Assembly (NCBI GenBank): GCA_034231615.1
Contig: CM067299.1
Coordinates: 15,119,863 to 15,183,862, forward strand
DNA from: Meghimatium bilineatum
Lineage: Eukaryota > Mollusca > Gastropoda > Stylommatophora > Philomycidae
DNA length: 64,000 bases
Direction of reading: 5' to 3'
Shown: piece by piece, positions 11,640 through 22,639 of the stretch
Position numbering within the stretch: the first letter of the stretch is position 1
Layout of the letters: every line of letters starts with the position of its first letter
Translations under genes and position numbers: made by a program
Notes under the pieces: model-generated
The model's database searches: none
Told to the model about the DNA's origin: nothing
Seen by the model: only the letters and a program-made list of their open reading frames with translations

Positions 11640-14020
11640 TTGTCTCCAATGTGGCATTCCTACAACCCTAACTGGTTACTGTTTTCATTACTTGTCTCCA
11701 ATGTGCCACTTCTACAACCCTAACTGGTTACTGTTTTCATAACTTGTCTCCAATGTGGCACTCCTACAACCCTCACTGGTTACTGGTTTCATTACTTGTC
11801 TCCAATGTGTCATTCCTACAACCCTAACTGGTTACTGCTTTCATTACTTGTCTCCAATGTGGCATTCCTACAACCCTAACTGGTTACTGTTTTCATTGCT
11901 TGTCTCCAATGTGCCACTTCTACAACCCTAACTGGTTACTGTTTTCATTGCTTGTCTCCAATGTGGCATTCCTACAACCCTCACTGGTTACTGTTTGCAT
12001 TACTTGTCTCCAATGTGTCACTTCTACAACCCTAACTGGTTACTGTTTGCATTACTTGTCTCCAATGTGGCTCTCCTACAACCCTAACTGGTTACTGTTT
12101 TCATTACTTGTCTCCAATGTGGCATTCCTACAACCCTCACTGGTTACTGCTTTCATTACTTGTCTCCAATGTGGCACTCCTACAACCCTAACTGGTTACT
12201 GTTTTCATAACTTGTCTCCAATGTGTCACTCCTACAACCCTAACTGGTTACTGTTTTCATAACTTGTCTCCAATGTGTCACTCCTACAACCCTCACTGGT
12301 TACTGCTTTCATTACTTGTCTCCAATGTGGCACTCCTACAACCCTAACTGGTTACTGTTTGCATTACTTGTCTCCAATGTGTCACTTCTACAAACCTAAC
12401 TGGTTACTGTTTTCATAACTTGTCTCCAATGTGGCATTCCTACAACCCTAACTGGTTACTGCTTTCATTACTTTTCTCCAATGTGGCACTCCTACAACCC
12501 TAACTGGTTACTGTTTGCATTACTTGTCTCCAATGTGTCACTCCTACAACCCTAACTGGTTACTGTTTTCATAACTTGTCTCCAATGTGGCATTCCTACA
12601 ACCCTAACTGGTTACTGTTTGCATTACTTGTCTCAAATGTGTCACTCCTACAACCCTAACTGGTTACTGTTTTCATAACTTGTCTCCAATGTGGCATTCC
12701 TACAACCCTAACTGGTTACTGTTTTCATAACTTGTCTCCAATGTGGCATTCCTACAACCCTAACTGGTTACTGTTTTCATTACTTGTCTCCAATGTGGCA
12801 CTCCTACAACCCTCACTAGATACTGTTTTCATTACTTGTCTCCAATGTGGCATTCCTACAACCCTAACTGGTTACTGTTTTCATTACTTGTCTCCAATGT
12901 GGCATTCCTACAACCCTCACTGGTTACTGTTTTCATAACTTGTCTCCAATGTGGCATTCCTACAACCCTAACTGGTTACTGTTTTCATTACTTGTCTCCA
13001 ATGTGCCACTTCTACAACCCTAACTGGTTACTGTTTTCATAACTTGTCTCCAATGTGGCACTCCTACAACCCTCACTGGTTACTGGTTTCATTACTTGTC
13101 TCCAATGTGTCATTCCTACAACCCTAACTGGTTACTGCTTTCATTACTTGTCTCCAATGTGGCATTCCTACAACCCTAACTGGTTACTGTTTTCATTGCT
13201 TGTCTCCAATGTGCCACTTCTACAACCCTAACTGGTTACTGTTTTCATTGCTTGTCTCCAATGTGGCATTCCTACAACCCTCACTGGTTACTGTTTGCAT
13301 TACTTGTCTCCAATGTGTCACTTCTACAACCCTAACTGGTTACTGTTTGCATTACTTGTCTCCAATGTGGCTCTCCTACAACCCTAACTGGTTACTGTTT
13401 TCATTACTTGTCTCCAATGTGGCATTCCTACAACCCTCACTGGTTACTGCTTTCATTACTTGTCTCCAATGTGGCACTCCTACAACCCTAACTGGTTACT
13501 GTTTTCATAACTTGTCTCCAATGTGTCACTCCTACAACCCTAACTGGTTACTGTTTTCATAACTTGTCTCCAATGTGTCACTCCTACAACCCTCACTGGT
13601 TACTGCTTTCATTACTTGTCTCCAATGTGGCACTCCTACAACCCTAACTGGTTACTGTTTGCATTACTTGTCTCCAATGTGTCACTTCTACAAACCTAAC
13701 TGGTTACTGTTTTCATAACTTGTCTCCAATGTGGCATTCCTACAACCCTAACTGGTTACTGCTTTCATTACTTGTCTCCAATTTGGCACTCCTACAACCC
13801 TAACTGGTTACTGTTTGCATTACTTGTCTCCAATGTGTCACTCCTACAACCCTAACTGGTTACTGTTTTCATAACTTGTCTCCAATGTGGCATTCCTACA
13901 ACCCTAACTGGTTACTGTTTGCATTACTTGTCTCCAATGTGTCACTCCTACAACCCTAACTGGTTACTGTTTTCATAACTTGTCTCCAATGTGGCATTCC
14001 TACAACCCTAACTGGTTACT
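11640..14020. repeat. Higher-order tandem duplication, 25 units (1,300-bp offset)
   Basis: Positions 11640-12720 match 12940-14020 at a constant 1,300-bp offset (25 x 52). Line-by-line comparison shows only about three substitutions over roughly 1,080 bp, near 12474, 12483 and 12635. The match breaks down on both sides. Rare unit variants (TTTTCATTGCTT, GTGCCACTTC, CACTTCTACAAACC) occur in the same order in both copies, so this is one recent block duplication. Confidence 0.93.
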
Positions 14021-14514
14021 GTTTGCATTACTTGTCTCCAATGTGTCACTTCTACAAACCTAACTGGTTACTGGTTTCATTACCTGTCTCCAATGCGGCA
14101 CTCCAACAACCCTAACTGGTTACTGTTTTCATTAATTGTCTCCATTGTGCCAGTTCTACAACCCTAACTGGTTATTGTTTTCATTACTTGTCTCCAATGT
14201 GCCACTTCTACAACCCTAACTGGTTACTGTTTTCATTGCTTGTCTCCAATGTGGCACTCATACAACCCTAACTGGTTACTGCTTTAATTATTACCACTAT
14301 TGTTTTTATATTACCCATACTTGAGAAAATGTCACTATCTGAACGTATTAATAACAGACGAGACAGAGTTGTGGAGAAACATGGTCGCCTATCCACTCGG
14401 CATAATACTCAATTGATTGGTATTTGACGTAGACTTTATAAATATATAAAATTGAAGAAATATTCATGCGATGTAGCTGTTGTTCCCTGTTGACTTCTTT
14501 ACGCGCGGTTTTAT

Positions 14515-14772
14515 TTTTCACTATTAAAAGAGAATTGAAACTATATTAACATCTAAACAAATTACAAATAAGCTAAAAATTGAGAATTGCAAAAATACTA
14601 CATCTATTCTATATTAATGTATGGTTCAGAAACATGGACAATAAACAAATAATTAGAAGACAGAATTGATGCCTTTGGGATATATAGGAGAACATATTGG
14701 AAGGAGAAGAAAACAAAGAGGTTCTAGCACCACAATATGAAAACAAAGAACTATTAAAGGAAATAAAGATCA
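14515..14772 (+). pseudogene. LINE RT remnant, 5' part of an interrupted plus-strand copy
   Basis: One frame reads YSILMYGSETWTINKQ and then DAFGIYRRTYW-type residues. YGSETW is the classic motif after the RT palm in many non-LTR elements. It runs on to KEVLAPQYENKELLKEIK and then stops abruptly where minus-strand LINE sequence begins. Its continuation resumes at about 15551 (see the separate entry). Stops and frame changes are present. Confidence 0.7.
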
Positions 14773-15435
14773 TCATCAAGTGCCGTCTCCGCAACGAAGG
14801 TTGGCTGCAACAGGCCTCTAACATCCCCTATCTCTTGTATTGATGGTGCACTCTGCTATACTGTAACCTGTCCAGCTTGTGATGTTATTCCCAATTGTAT
14901 CTCTGTCTACCTCTTGCTCGCCTCCCTTTGACTCTACCCTCATGTAAGGTCTTCAACAAGATCTTTTAAGGTGTCCAAAAGATTTCATTTGCGTGATCTT
15001 TATTTCTCTTAGTAATTCTTTCTTCATATTAAGTGATTTAGAACTTCTTTGTTTGTTTTCTTCTCTTTGCATGATATTCTCTCTATTCTTCTATATACAT
15101 ACATCTCAAAGACATAATTCTGTCTTCTAATTGTTTGTTTAGTGTCATGTTTCTGAGCCATACATTATTGTAGAATAGATGTAGCATTTTATAATTATCA
15201 TTTTTAACTTGTTTGTAATTTGTTTAGATGTTACTATTTTCCTCATGTCATTGAAGTTACTTTTAGCCATTTCTATTTTCCATTTAACGTCTGTTTCATA
15301 TCTGCCATCATTTGTGACTATTATGTCCAAGATATTAATATTTGTTGTAGTTTCTTTCCATGTATATGTATGTTTAACTCTTGTTTTTCTGTGTCTTCGC
15401 TGATTATCATGGTTTTTTATTTTTGGATATTAATA
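14773..15435 (-). pseudogene. LINE 3' part, minus strand, nested in a plus-strand relative
   Basis: Read on the minus strand from about 15435 down, it encodes TMIISEDTEKQELNI, then HGKKLQQ, VTNDGRYETDVKWKIEMAKS and IKCYIYSTIMYGSET. This order corresponds to the RT region just after the catalytic palm, followed by the YGSET motif. Further on, frames read LHEGRVKGRRARGRQRY and NLRCGDGT near the 3' end at about 14773. The plus-strand fragments on either side are the same family. The minus copy lies between two halves that would join, so it probably inserted into the plus copy or the pair formed by inversion. Frameshifts make it inactive. Confidence 0.75.
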
Positions 15436-15550
15436 TCAATAACGGCGACACAACTGGCGTTGGAACGACATCTTAAGCTCCCACCCCTACTCTTAACGGT
15501 AAGTGTGAATGCGATCAACAATCATTCACCTGGGAAAAGACAATAGACAA
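15436..15550 (+). pseudogene. LINE 3' end fragment (ATQLALERHL type)
   Basis: A short plus-strand frame reads ATQLALERHLKLPPLLLTVS, followed by NAINNHSPG. The same order occurs at 63450-63560 (ATHLTFEQQL, then LLRLTASVNTINHQSPGD) downstream of a recognisable GHKAKGRAK/RWLENIK C-terminus. This is therefore the C-terminal end plus 3' flank of that LINE family, truncated here. Confidence 0.6.
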
Positions 15551-15792
15551 TATAAATAACGATCAAGTAAACAAAATATTTTGGACACAGTAAAAGACAT
15601 GACACCTTGTTGAAGATCTTACTTGAGGGTAAAGTCGACGGAGGGGAGCAAGAGGTAGACAGAGATACAAGTGGGAGAATAGCATCACAAGATGGTCAGG
15701 TTAAAGTCTAGCAGAGTGCACCACCAAAACAAGGATAGGGGAGGTCTCTTTTGCAGCCAACCATCGTTGCGGAGACGGTACTTGAATAATAA
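15551..15792 (+). pseudogene. LINE RT remnant, 3' part of the interrupted plus-strand copy
   Basis: It resumes the family seen at 14515-14772. Frames read KIFWTQ, then RRRGARGRQRYKWENSITRW, then SLAECTTKTR and FAANHRCGDGT. It is about 200 bp homologous, in inverted orientation, to 14775-14990, so the two LINE copies form an inverted pair. It ends near TGCGGAGACGGTACTTGAAT. Confidence 0.7.
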
Positions 15793-15821
15793 TGAATCTT
15801 AATGACAATTATTTATTGACT

Positions 15822-15867
15822 CACTCCTGTACGTGCCACTCCTGTACTTGCCACTCCTGTACTTGCA
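15822..15867. repeat. 15-bp tandem repeat, 3 copies
   Basis: CACTCCTGTACGTGC or CACTCCTGTACTTGC at 15822, 15837 and 15852. Confidence 0.9.
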
Positions 15868-15869
15868 AG

Positions 15870-17440
15870 CCAGCCAGTGTAATAACATTTTTTAATGATC
15901 TTGTGATTCCAACCAGGTTTTTTTAGTAACCGGTGAAGTTTGTTGTGTCAGGTCATTGCCTCAAATAAAACTAGGATATACATCATTACCATTCAAAGGA
16001 CCGCATCTGTCTGAAAATCCATTAAGACCATTGTCCGGCTACAAGAGAGATGGAGCGGGAATTTGCAAATGAATTTTGTAGCTTACTTTTTTGTTAAACA
16101 TTTGGAAATCGAATCTGATGAATTTAAGAAAGGGAAATAAATGTTGTCGCCGTATGCGTTCCTTTATCTCAAAGGATATTGTCCCTTTAGTATATTCAAT
16201 CTTTTTCCTGCCCATTTTGGTATTCCCATTTAAGGTACGCTACCTGCACCATTGTGATACCAGCCACCAATGGGCGGGTTTGTTTCAAAATTGAGCCTGC
16301 GATTGCCCCTCTCCCCTTTTTGCTAAAACGAAAAATTCACAGGGAGTCCAAGGCATAGCGTGTTGGCCGCGCGCGTTTTGGCAGCCCCTCAGAAACACAG
16401 TTTACCTTTGCGCAGTCATCCAAGTGGAGTCTTTGGCTATGTATCACAACATGAGGCTACAACGTTCAACAGTGGCCTCTTTCTTTCTGATTGATAAAGT
16501 CTCCATTTGGTTCCCTCTGATTGATCTTCCGTTGTCACCCCCTTATCTTCACAATTCGCTTAGTAGTGCAGATTGACAAGCTGATTTGTTGGAAGGAAAG
16601 GAAAAAAAACGATTTCCACCCACATACTAGCACACACCTGAGTCGCACTTTTGGATATAATTACTGCACTTTTTTGGAGTCATGACATATTTGATCGTTG
16701 GCCTACTCAATTTCGTCGGAGTTTGAAATTTTCAAATTCAAGTGGAAATGTTAATTTTGTGTATTAAATTGAGAAAAGTGTATTTAGAATTCAGTAATGG
16801 AACATTTTACTATGCATAATACAATTCGGTTAGCAGTGATAGATGTATCTAGTGGATACATTGTGGCTTGATTTTTACCATAAGTTATCGTGATAAGTTA
16901 TCAGATAAGATACACGAGATGATTACACACAACACACTGTGCGACATACAATCTCTGAGTGTGTACATTCCACTATCAAATCATGTTCTCTCGCATTAGA
17001 TAGGATTTGATTTTCTATTAGAAAATTGGTAGCATTACAAGTTTAATCCTTCATTGTTTTTATAATGTTTGCAAAGATCGTTTCTATTGTGTGTTCGGTT
17101 GAAGAAGTGTGGTAACTGTGTGTGTTTATTGTGGGGATATTATTCTTATTCAGTTTTGGATAACTATTGATAAAATACAGTGAATAAATTCATGTGTACA
17201 CGTGGATACAAATTATCAAACAACGAGGTACTCGATTCTTCAGGACAATCTGCCTGTTTTTTTGAAGAGGGAATACTGCCATGAAAATTGTAGGCCTAAC
17301 TAATGTAGATTAATCTCGTTATGTTGATTGTTTCAAGGTGTCAACTCCTGATTTGTAAGCGCAGACCGTCAACATTTATTTTTAACAAGTGAGTTTCTTT
17401 TTACCACAAAGACATAAATAATAATTTTTGTATACATAGA
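15870..17440. other. Unique DNA with a small CpG-rich patch
   Basis: No coding domain was recognised. Around 16360-16420 the sequence is less AT-rich and carries a GGCCGCGCGCG cluster, with CT-rich sequence after it at 16480-16560. This could be a promoter-like patch of a gene outside or spread across the window, but no exon, TATA box plus start or splice pair could be tied to it. The rest is AT-rich. Confidence 0.3.

Positions 17441-17442
<2 letters not shown>

Positions 17443-17476
<34 letters not shown>
17443..17476. repeat. (TA)n microsatellite
   Basis: About 16 TA dinucleotides. Confidence 0.97.
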
Positions 17477-17481
<5 letters not shown>

Positions 17482-17639
17482 TGTTAATGAAATTGTGTAA
17501 TGGGTATTATAAGTGTTAATTTCTAAATAGTATATTTATATTATAATTCAATAATGAACATGTACCTGTGTACGCTTGGAATTACTCAGCTAACTCTATA
17601 GTAACAGAATGGGAGGGGGTGGGGAGAACTACCACTTCT

Positions 17640-17740
17640 GATAAAATTAGGCGGGCAGCGCCGTGCAGACTAGATAAAGAGCAGTGCCGTGCAGTTAGTC
17701 GGGCAGTGCCGTGCAAATTACATCAGACAGTGCTGTTCAT
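17640..17740. repeat. Degenerate tandem repeat, about 30 bp, 4 copies
   Basis: GGGCAGCGCCGTGCAG, GAGCAGTGCCGTGCAG, GGGCAGTGCCGTGCAA and GACAGTGCTGTTCAT follow one another at roughly 27-34 bp spacing. Confidence 0.75.
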
Positions 17741-17931
17741 AAATTAAGTCAAAATTTCTTGCGAACTTTGTACACTCTCAGGCCCGTAGATAAGGAGGGT
17801 GGGGGTAGAATGTTCAACACTCCCCCGCCCCCTCTAGGAAATCGGAACATGACCTTTAGTATTATTTGCAAAATAATGGGCCAAAATTCAAACTACTCCC
17901 ACTTCCACCTTTTTAGCAATTTGTCATAGAA

Positions 17932-18062
17932 TGGTCATGAAATTGTAATACTGTCATAAAAAAAAGTTGATCTGACACATGAAATTGTCATACTGTCATT
18001 AAATAGTTGATCTGACACATGACATTGTCATACTGTCATCAAAAAGTTGCTCTGACACATGA
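17932..18062. repeat. Tandem repeat, about 46 bp, 3 copies
   Basis: Units contain TGTCATACTGTCAT, an A-rich patch and AGTTGATCTGACACATGA. They differ mainly in the length of the A run. Confidence 0.85.
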
Positions 18063-18144
18063 ATAGTCGCGGATGGCTTTTTTATAGAATAAACCCCACC
18101 TCCTTGAGGGGAACATATCTGCGGCCTTGCACGTTCTTCTTGTC

Positions 18145-18420
18145 ATCAATATTCAAACTTTCAGGGACTCGTCCCTCTCTGCTTAATTATGGCAACAATA
18201 TTTACCTACTTCCATCCCCCTCCTTCCCTCACCCCCAAAAATATCAAAATTGTGCATGATAATGTTTATTTTAGAAAAACATTTGAAATTCAAATAACGT
18301 GATTGGTACATTACACACAAAAAATATTTATGACATCAACCTTTGTCAATTACTCATCCCCCCTTGTCAAACTGTTTCAGACCCCATTCCCTAAATTCAT
18401 AGACAGCTTCTACCTAACAA
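18145..18420. repeat. Dispersed repeat E, copy 1
   Basis: Shares an ordered series of blocks with 32240-32520: TTCAGGGAC, TAATTATGGCAAC, a C-rich stretch, TTAGAAAAACATTTGAAATTC, GACATCAACCTTTGTCAA and CTTGTCAAACTGTTTCAGAC. The two copies are strongly diverged but collinear. Termini and coding capacity are unknown. Confidence 0.6.
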
Positions 18421-18884
18421 GGTATGCTTTTGGAAATGAAGGCATATGGGTCTTGTTTGTGCCACGTTTCATATTGAATTTGCTCCAATCAGAGAATAGA
18501 TTTGTCATCAATGACAGTATCATCTAGTAGACATCACTTAACTGGAGGCTAAAGACACACAACTTCAAATCTCTCGGAAGGAACATATCATTTTCAAACA
18601 AGACATTCTTTATTAACTGTAAGTAGTATATGCTAACTCTTTATCGCCGTGTGTTCACGACAAGTCGACAAATATATTTAAAATCAACTATATGAATTAA
18701 CGATGCGTCGGCTTACCGGTGAAGCGTGTAGATCTAATTGACGAATACGGTGTCTTGAGAGATAAAGAGGTTCATTGAGATAAATTGGTAGGTCTGATTT
18801 GTGGAATGAATACAAAGGCTAGAACAGATCGGTAATGATTTCGAAGTAAAGAGAGAGAGAGAAAATATGGCAATATAAGCTCGT

Positions 18885-19090
18885 GAGCTCACGCCATTTC
18901 ATACAATGGAATAGTATGAAAGTTATGAGATTCCATTAGGTGATAGGTTCAAATCTCGTTTCAGACAATTGTGTATCCAGATTATTCAGAAAAAAATGGC
19001 AAAACTACTTAATGTATATATAGTGCCTGGGAAAACACTACAACCAGAAATGCTGGGTTGATGGCTGCATCTTGATTAGGGTATGCTTCC
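18885..19090 (+). repeat. SINE-1 copy (tRNA-derived)
   Basis: It has a GGTTCAAATCTCG B-box-like sequence at about 18949-18961, then CAATTGTGTATCCAG, a TGGCAAAACTACTTAATG block and AATGCTGGGTTGATGGCTGC. The same body follows a better tRNA-like head at 44468-44690. The 44-bp minisatellite starts about 30 bp after its 3' end. Confidence 0.75.
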
Positions 19091-19116
19091 AATGACATTC
19101 TAAATCGTAACGTATA

Positions 19117-19930
19117 TGACAGCTGTACCAATACATACAGACAGCCATAAGAATAGATGATGACAGCTGTACCAATACAGACAGCCGTAAGAATATATGA
19201 CAGCTGTACCAATACATACAGACAGCCGTAAGAATAGATGATGACAGCTGTACCAATACATACAGACAGCCATAAGAATAGATGATGACAGCTGTACCAA
19301 TACAGACATCCGTAAGAATATATGACAGCTGTACCAATACAGACAGCCGTAAGAATAGATGATGACAAATGTACCAATACAAACAGACAGCCGTAAGAAT
19401 AAATGATGACAGCTGTACCAATACAAACAGACAGCCGTAAGAATAGATGATAACAGCTGTACCAATACAGACAGACAGCTGTAAGAATAGATGATGACAG
19501 CTGTACCAATATAAACAGACAGCTGTAAGAATAGATGATGACAGCTGTACCAATACAAACAGACAGCTGTAAGAATAGATGATGACAGCTGTACCAATAC
19601 AAACAGACAGCTGTAAGAATAGATGATGACAGCTGTACCAATACAATCAGACAGCTGTAAGAATAGATGATGACAAATGTACCAATACAAACAGACAGCC
19701 GTAAGAATAGATGATGACAGCTGTACCAATACAAACAGACAGCCGTAAGAATAGATGATTACAGCTGTACCAATACAAACAGACAGCCGTAGGAATAGAT
19801 GATGACAGCTGTACCAATACAGACAGCCGTAAGAATAGATGATGACAGCTGTACCCATACAAACAGACAGCCGTAAGATTAGATGATGATAATTGTATCA
19901 ATACAAACAGACTGCCATAAGAATAGACGA
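19117..19930. repeat. Minisatellite, 44-bp unit with shorter length variants, about 19 copies
   Basis: The unit reads GACAGCTGTACCAATACAAA, then CAGACAGCCGTAAGAATAGA, then TGAT. Some units lack a 3-4 bp block (AATACAGACAGCC in place of AATACAAACAGACAGCC) or end in GAATATAT, giving lengths of about 37-44 bp. CAGCTG palindromes occur in most units. Long minus-strand frames (up to 252 codons, rich in Y, C, L, S) come from the stop-free unit and are not supported as genes. Confidence 0.96.
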
Positions 19931-20439
19931 ATCGTCGTCAGATGTGCTCAGAAAAGCTATCAGTAAAGACAACGTTGTGGAGAAATGTTACCAGAGAAAG
20001 AATATGTAGTGAAAACCATGTGATCTCGTTATCTAATCCATCTTCATATGAACTTTATTCAACCAATGCCATTCTATATTCTATATGTCTCTAGCCTCAA
20101 GTTCACTTCCTCATTGATGGCTCTGTCATTAGGGAAAATTCTGTCATGAGAGTACGTTTAGTGTGTTGACAGATTTAATAAGTCAAATAATTGAATAAAT
20201 ATATTACTATAATTTTAAGGAATCCGCGATAGTACAATACATTTCAAACTCGCTTCCTACAATTGTGGTATGTGGTTCAATTCGTAGATACACAGCAATG
20301 TTTGGTACATTACAAATGTACTCGGGATAATCCACAAATGAAAAGATAACTATTTTAACTCATTCATTACAGAGACATTTACATCTATCAGTGTATCTCA
20401 TCAAGACATAGGCACTTGAAACAGCATTTCAACGCACGC

Positions 20440-21563
20440 ACGTCTAGCATTGGATCCCTAGACATAGGTATATACCTCTAACAGTGGATCCCTAGACATA
20501 GGTATATACCTCTAACAGTGGATCCCTAGACATAGGTATATACCTCTAACAGTGGATCCCTAGACATAGGTATATACCTCTAACAGTGGATCCCTAGACA
20601 TAGGTATATACCTCTAACAGTGGATCCCTAGACATAGGTATATACCTCTAACAGTGGATCCCTAGACATAGGTATATACCCCTAACAGTGGAGACCCTAG
20701 ACATAGGTATATACCTCTAACAGTGGATCCCTAGACAATGTATATACCTGTAACATTGGATCGCTAGACATAGGTATATACCTCTAACAGTGGATCCCTA
20801 GACATAGGTATATACCTGTAACATTGGATCCCTAGACATAGGTATATACCTCTAACAGTGGATCCCTAGACATAGGTATATAACTCTAACATTGTATCCC
20901 TAGACATAGGTATATACCTCTAACAGTGGATCCCTAGACATAGGTATATACCCCTAACTGTGGATCCCTAGACATAGGTATATACCCCTAACTGTGGATC
21001 CCTAGACATAGGTATATGCCTCTAACAGTGGATCCCTAGACATAGATATATACCTCTAAAATTGGATCCCTAGACAAAGGTATATACCTCTAACAGTGGA
21101 TCCCTAGACATAGGTATATATTTCTAACATTGGATTCCTAGACATAGGTATATACCTCTAACAGTGGATCCCTAGACATAGGTATAAACCTCTAACAGTG
21201 GATCCCTAGACATAGGTATATACCTCTAACAGTGGATCCCTAGACATAGGTATATACCTGTAACATTGTATCCCTAGACATAGGTATATACCTCTAACAG
21301 TGGATCCCTAGACATAGGTATATACCTCTAACAGTGGATCCCTAGACATAGGTATATATTTCTAACATTGGATTCCTAGACATAGGTATATACCTCTAAC
21401 ATTGGATCCCTAGACATAGGTATATACCTCTAACAGTGGATCCCTAGACATAGGTATATACCTCTAACAGTGGATACCTAGACAAGGTATATACCTCTAA
21501 CATTGGATCCCTAGACATAGGTATATACCTCTAACATTAGATCCCTAGACATTCTATACCCTA
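20440..21563. repeat. Minisatellite, 34-bp unit, about 33 copies
   Basis: The unit is TGGATCCCTAGACATA followed by GGTATATACCTCTAACAG. GGTATATACC is a perfect 10-bp palindrome and GGATCC a 6-bp one, so each unit has two dyads. Variants include ACATTGGATC, CCCTAACTG and TATATTTCTAACATTGGATT, the last recurring at two separated places. It decays after 21540. Confidence 0.97.
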
Positions 21564-21564
21564 A

Positions 21565-22390
21565 ACATACCTCTAACAAATAAACTCAGAGACATGTTAG
21601 GCCGACACTCTCACTAAGATAGACAAGTTAGACCAACACTCACAAAGTATCTGTATTTCCGCTAATACAGAGGCAATCTGTGTCTAACCTGATTTAACTT
21701 AGACTTAAGCAGTCTAGTCTAATAAATGAGCTCACAAAGACGGAAACCCTAACAGTAATCTTACCAAGGTCTAGACAGACTATGCCAACAGTCTAGCAAA
21801 GATACAGACAAGCATGTCTTGCAGAGTGTCTTACTTATACATTGACAAACACGCGTAACAGAATGATCAATCATGGCCGAAACACAAACATTCACATTTA
21901 GATTATAACAATTAATCAAAATTTGCATGAATCAAACTACGTACACAGACGCCTGTTTTACCTGAGTCCAAAACGGGAGAATATCATAACAATACTACTT
22001 GCGTAAAACGCATGTCCATCAGCTTTACAATCAACAGATAGACTATCAAGCTATTGGGTATTGTCACGAAAGAATTCAGATAACAGTATACAAGACAGTT
22101 TCATCGTTTCAACCTTAACTTAAGGTTAAGGTCTTTTTCCAATAAAATACAAGACAACAGTGAAAAAACATTTTGTGTAAAGTAAAAATAATTACGTTAT
22201 CAGAAAAGCACTAGCCTGCAGACATTTAACTGCAGAGACATCTAAAGTAATCATGACGTATTGTATGTTTACACAAGTATTGTCATCGAAGCGAGTATTA
22301 AAAAAAATATGTGGAATGAGTACGAAATACAATAAATGTGCCTAATGACAACACAACAAATGTCTTCATCCACCCCCAAATCTACATAAA
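21565..22390. other. Unique DNA, nothing recognised
   Basis: The first part (21570-21800) repeats short GTCTAGACAG and CTAACA-type words and may be a decayed edge of the preceding array. There is no coding domain and no transposon terminus. Confidence 0.4.
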
Positions 22391-22393
22391 TGT

Positions 22394-22635
22394 ATGATCC
22401 GTATTAAGACCGAAAGACAGAAAGAGCAAAGTATTATCCAAAAAACACTTAACAAACGATACGAAAACAGGAGACCTATTGGACTCCCTCGTAAAAGGTG
22501 GATAGATAGTGTATTAGAGACACTCGGAAATATAACAGCAGAGGAGGCAAATAGAAGGGCAAAAGACCGTACACTAACTCTCCCCTGAAAACCGAAAGGT
22601 ACATGAGGACAGAAAGAAGAAGAAGAAGAAGTATT
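22394..22635 (+). pseudogene. LINE C-terminal fragment with (GAA)n tail
   Basis: An open stretch of 64 codons reads IIQKTLNKRYENRRPIGLPR, then KRWIDSVLETL, then EEANRRAKDRTLTL. R-P-x-G-x-P-R-K-R-W-x-D with a following AxDR is the C-terminal signature of animal LINE ORF2 proteins. The stop at 22586 is followed by about 30 bp and then GAAAGAAGAAGAAGAAGAAG, a microsatellite 3' tail. It is strongly 5'-truncated with no RT palm, so it is inactive. Confidence 0.8.
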
Positions 22636-22639
22636 AAGA

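Larger units (their letters stand above)
6075..14290. repeat. Giant minisatellite, 52-bp unit, about 158 copies (8.2 kb)
   Basis: Near-continuous head-to-tail array. The unit reads TTGTCTCCAATGTGGCA, then TTCCTACAACCCTAACTGG, then TTACTGTTTTCATAAC. Variable sites are few and recurrent: GGCATT/GGCACT/GTCACT/GCCACT, CCTAAC/CCTCAC, TTTTCATA/TTTTCATT/TTTGCATT/CTTTCATA and CCAATG/CCGATG. Variant types occur in blocks, for example TTTGCATTA units at about 8350-8860 and 8980-9540, and CCGATG units at 10760-10930 and 11175-11330. Length 52 is not divisible by 3, so each frame cycles through three translations, giving open frames up to 227 codons wherever TTTTCATTA (not TTTTCATAA) units cluster. The array begins at the end of a LINE remnant and decays into unique sequence after 14240. 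Confidence 0.98.

Noticed and set aside
6492-13562. Several plus-strand open frames of 60-227 codons in the 52-bp array
   Set aside because: They follow from a unit with no stop in clusters of TTTTCATTA units. All frames are open to similar extents and the peptide is the same three-frame cycle. There is no start context, no splice signal and no sign of codon selection.
16350-16420. CpG-rich patch as a promoter
   Set aside because: Only about 60 bp long, and no exon or transcription signal could be linked to it.
19009-19901. Minus-strand frames of 200-252 codons that look like repeated hydrophobic segments
   Set aside because: They come from the 44-bp minisatellite. Hydrophobicity is a by-product of the base composition, and three overlapping frames look equally membrane-like.
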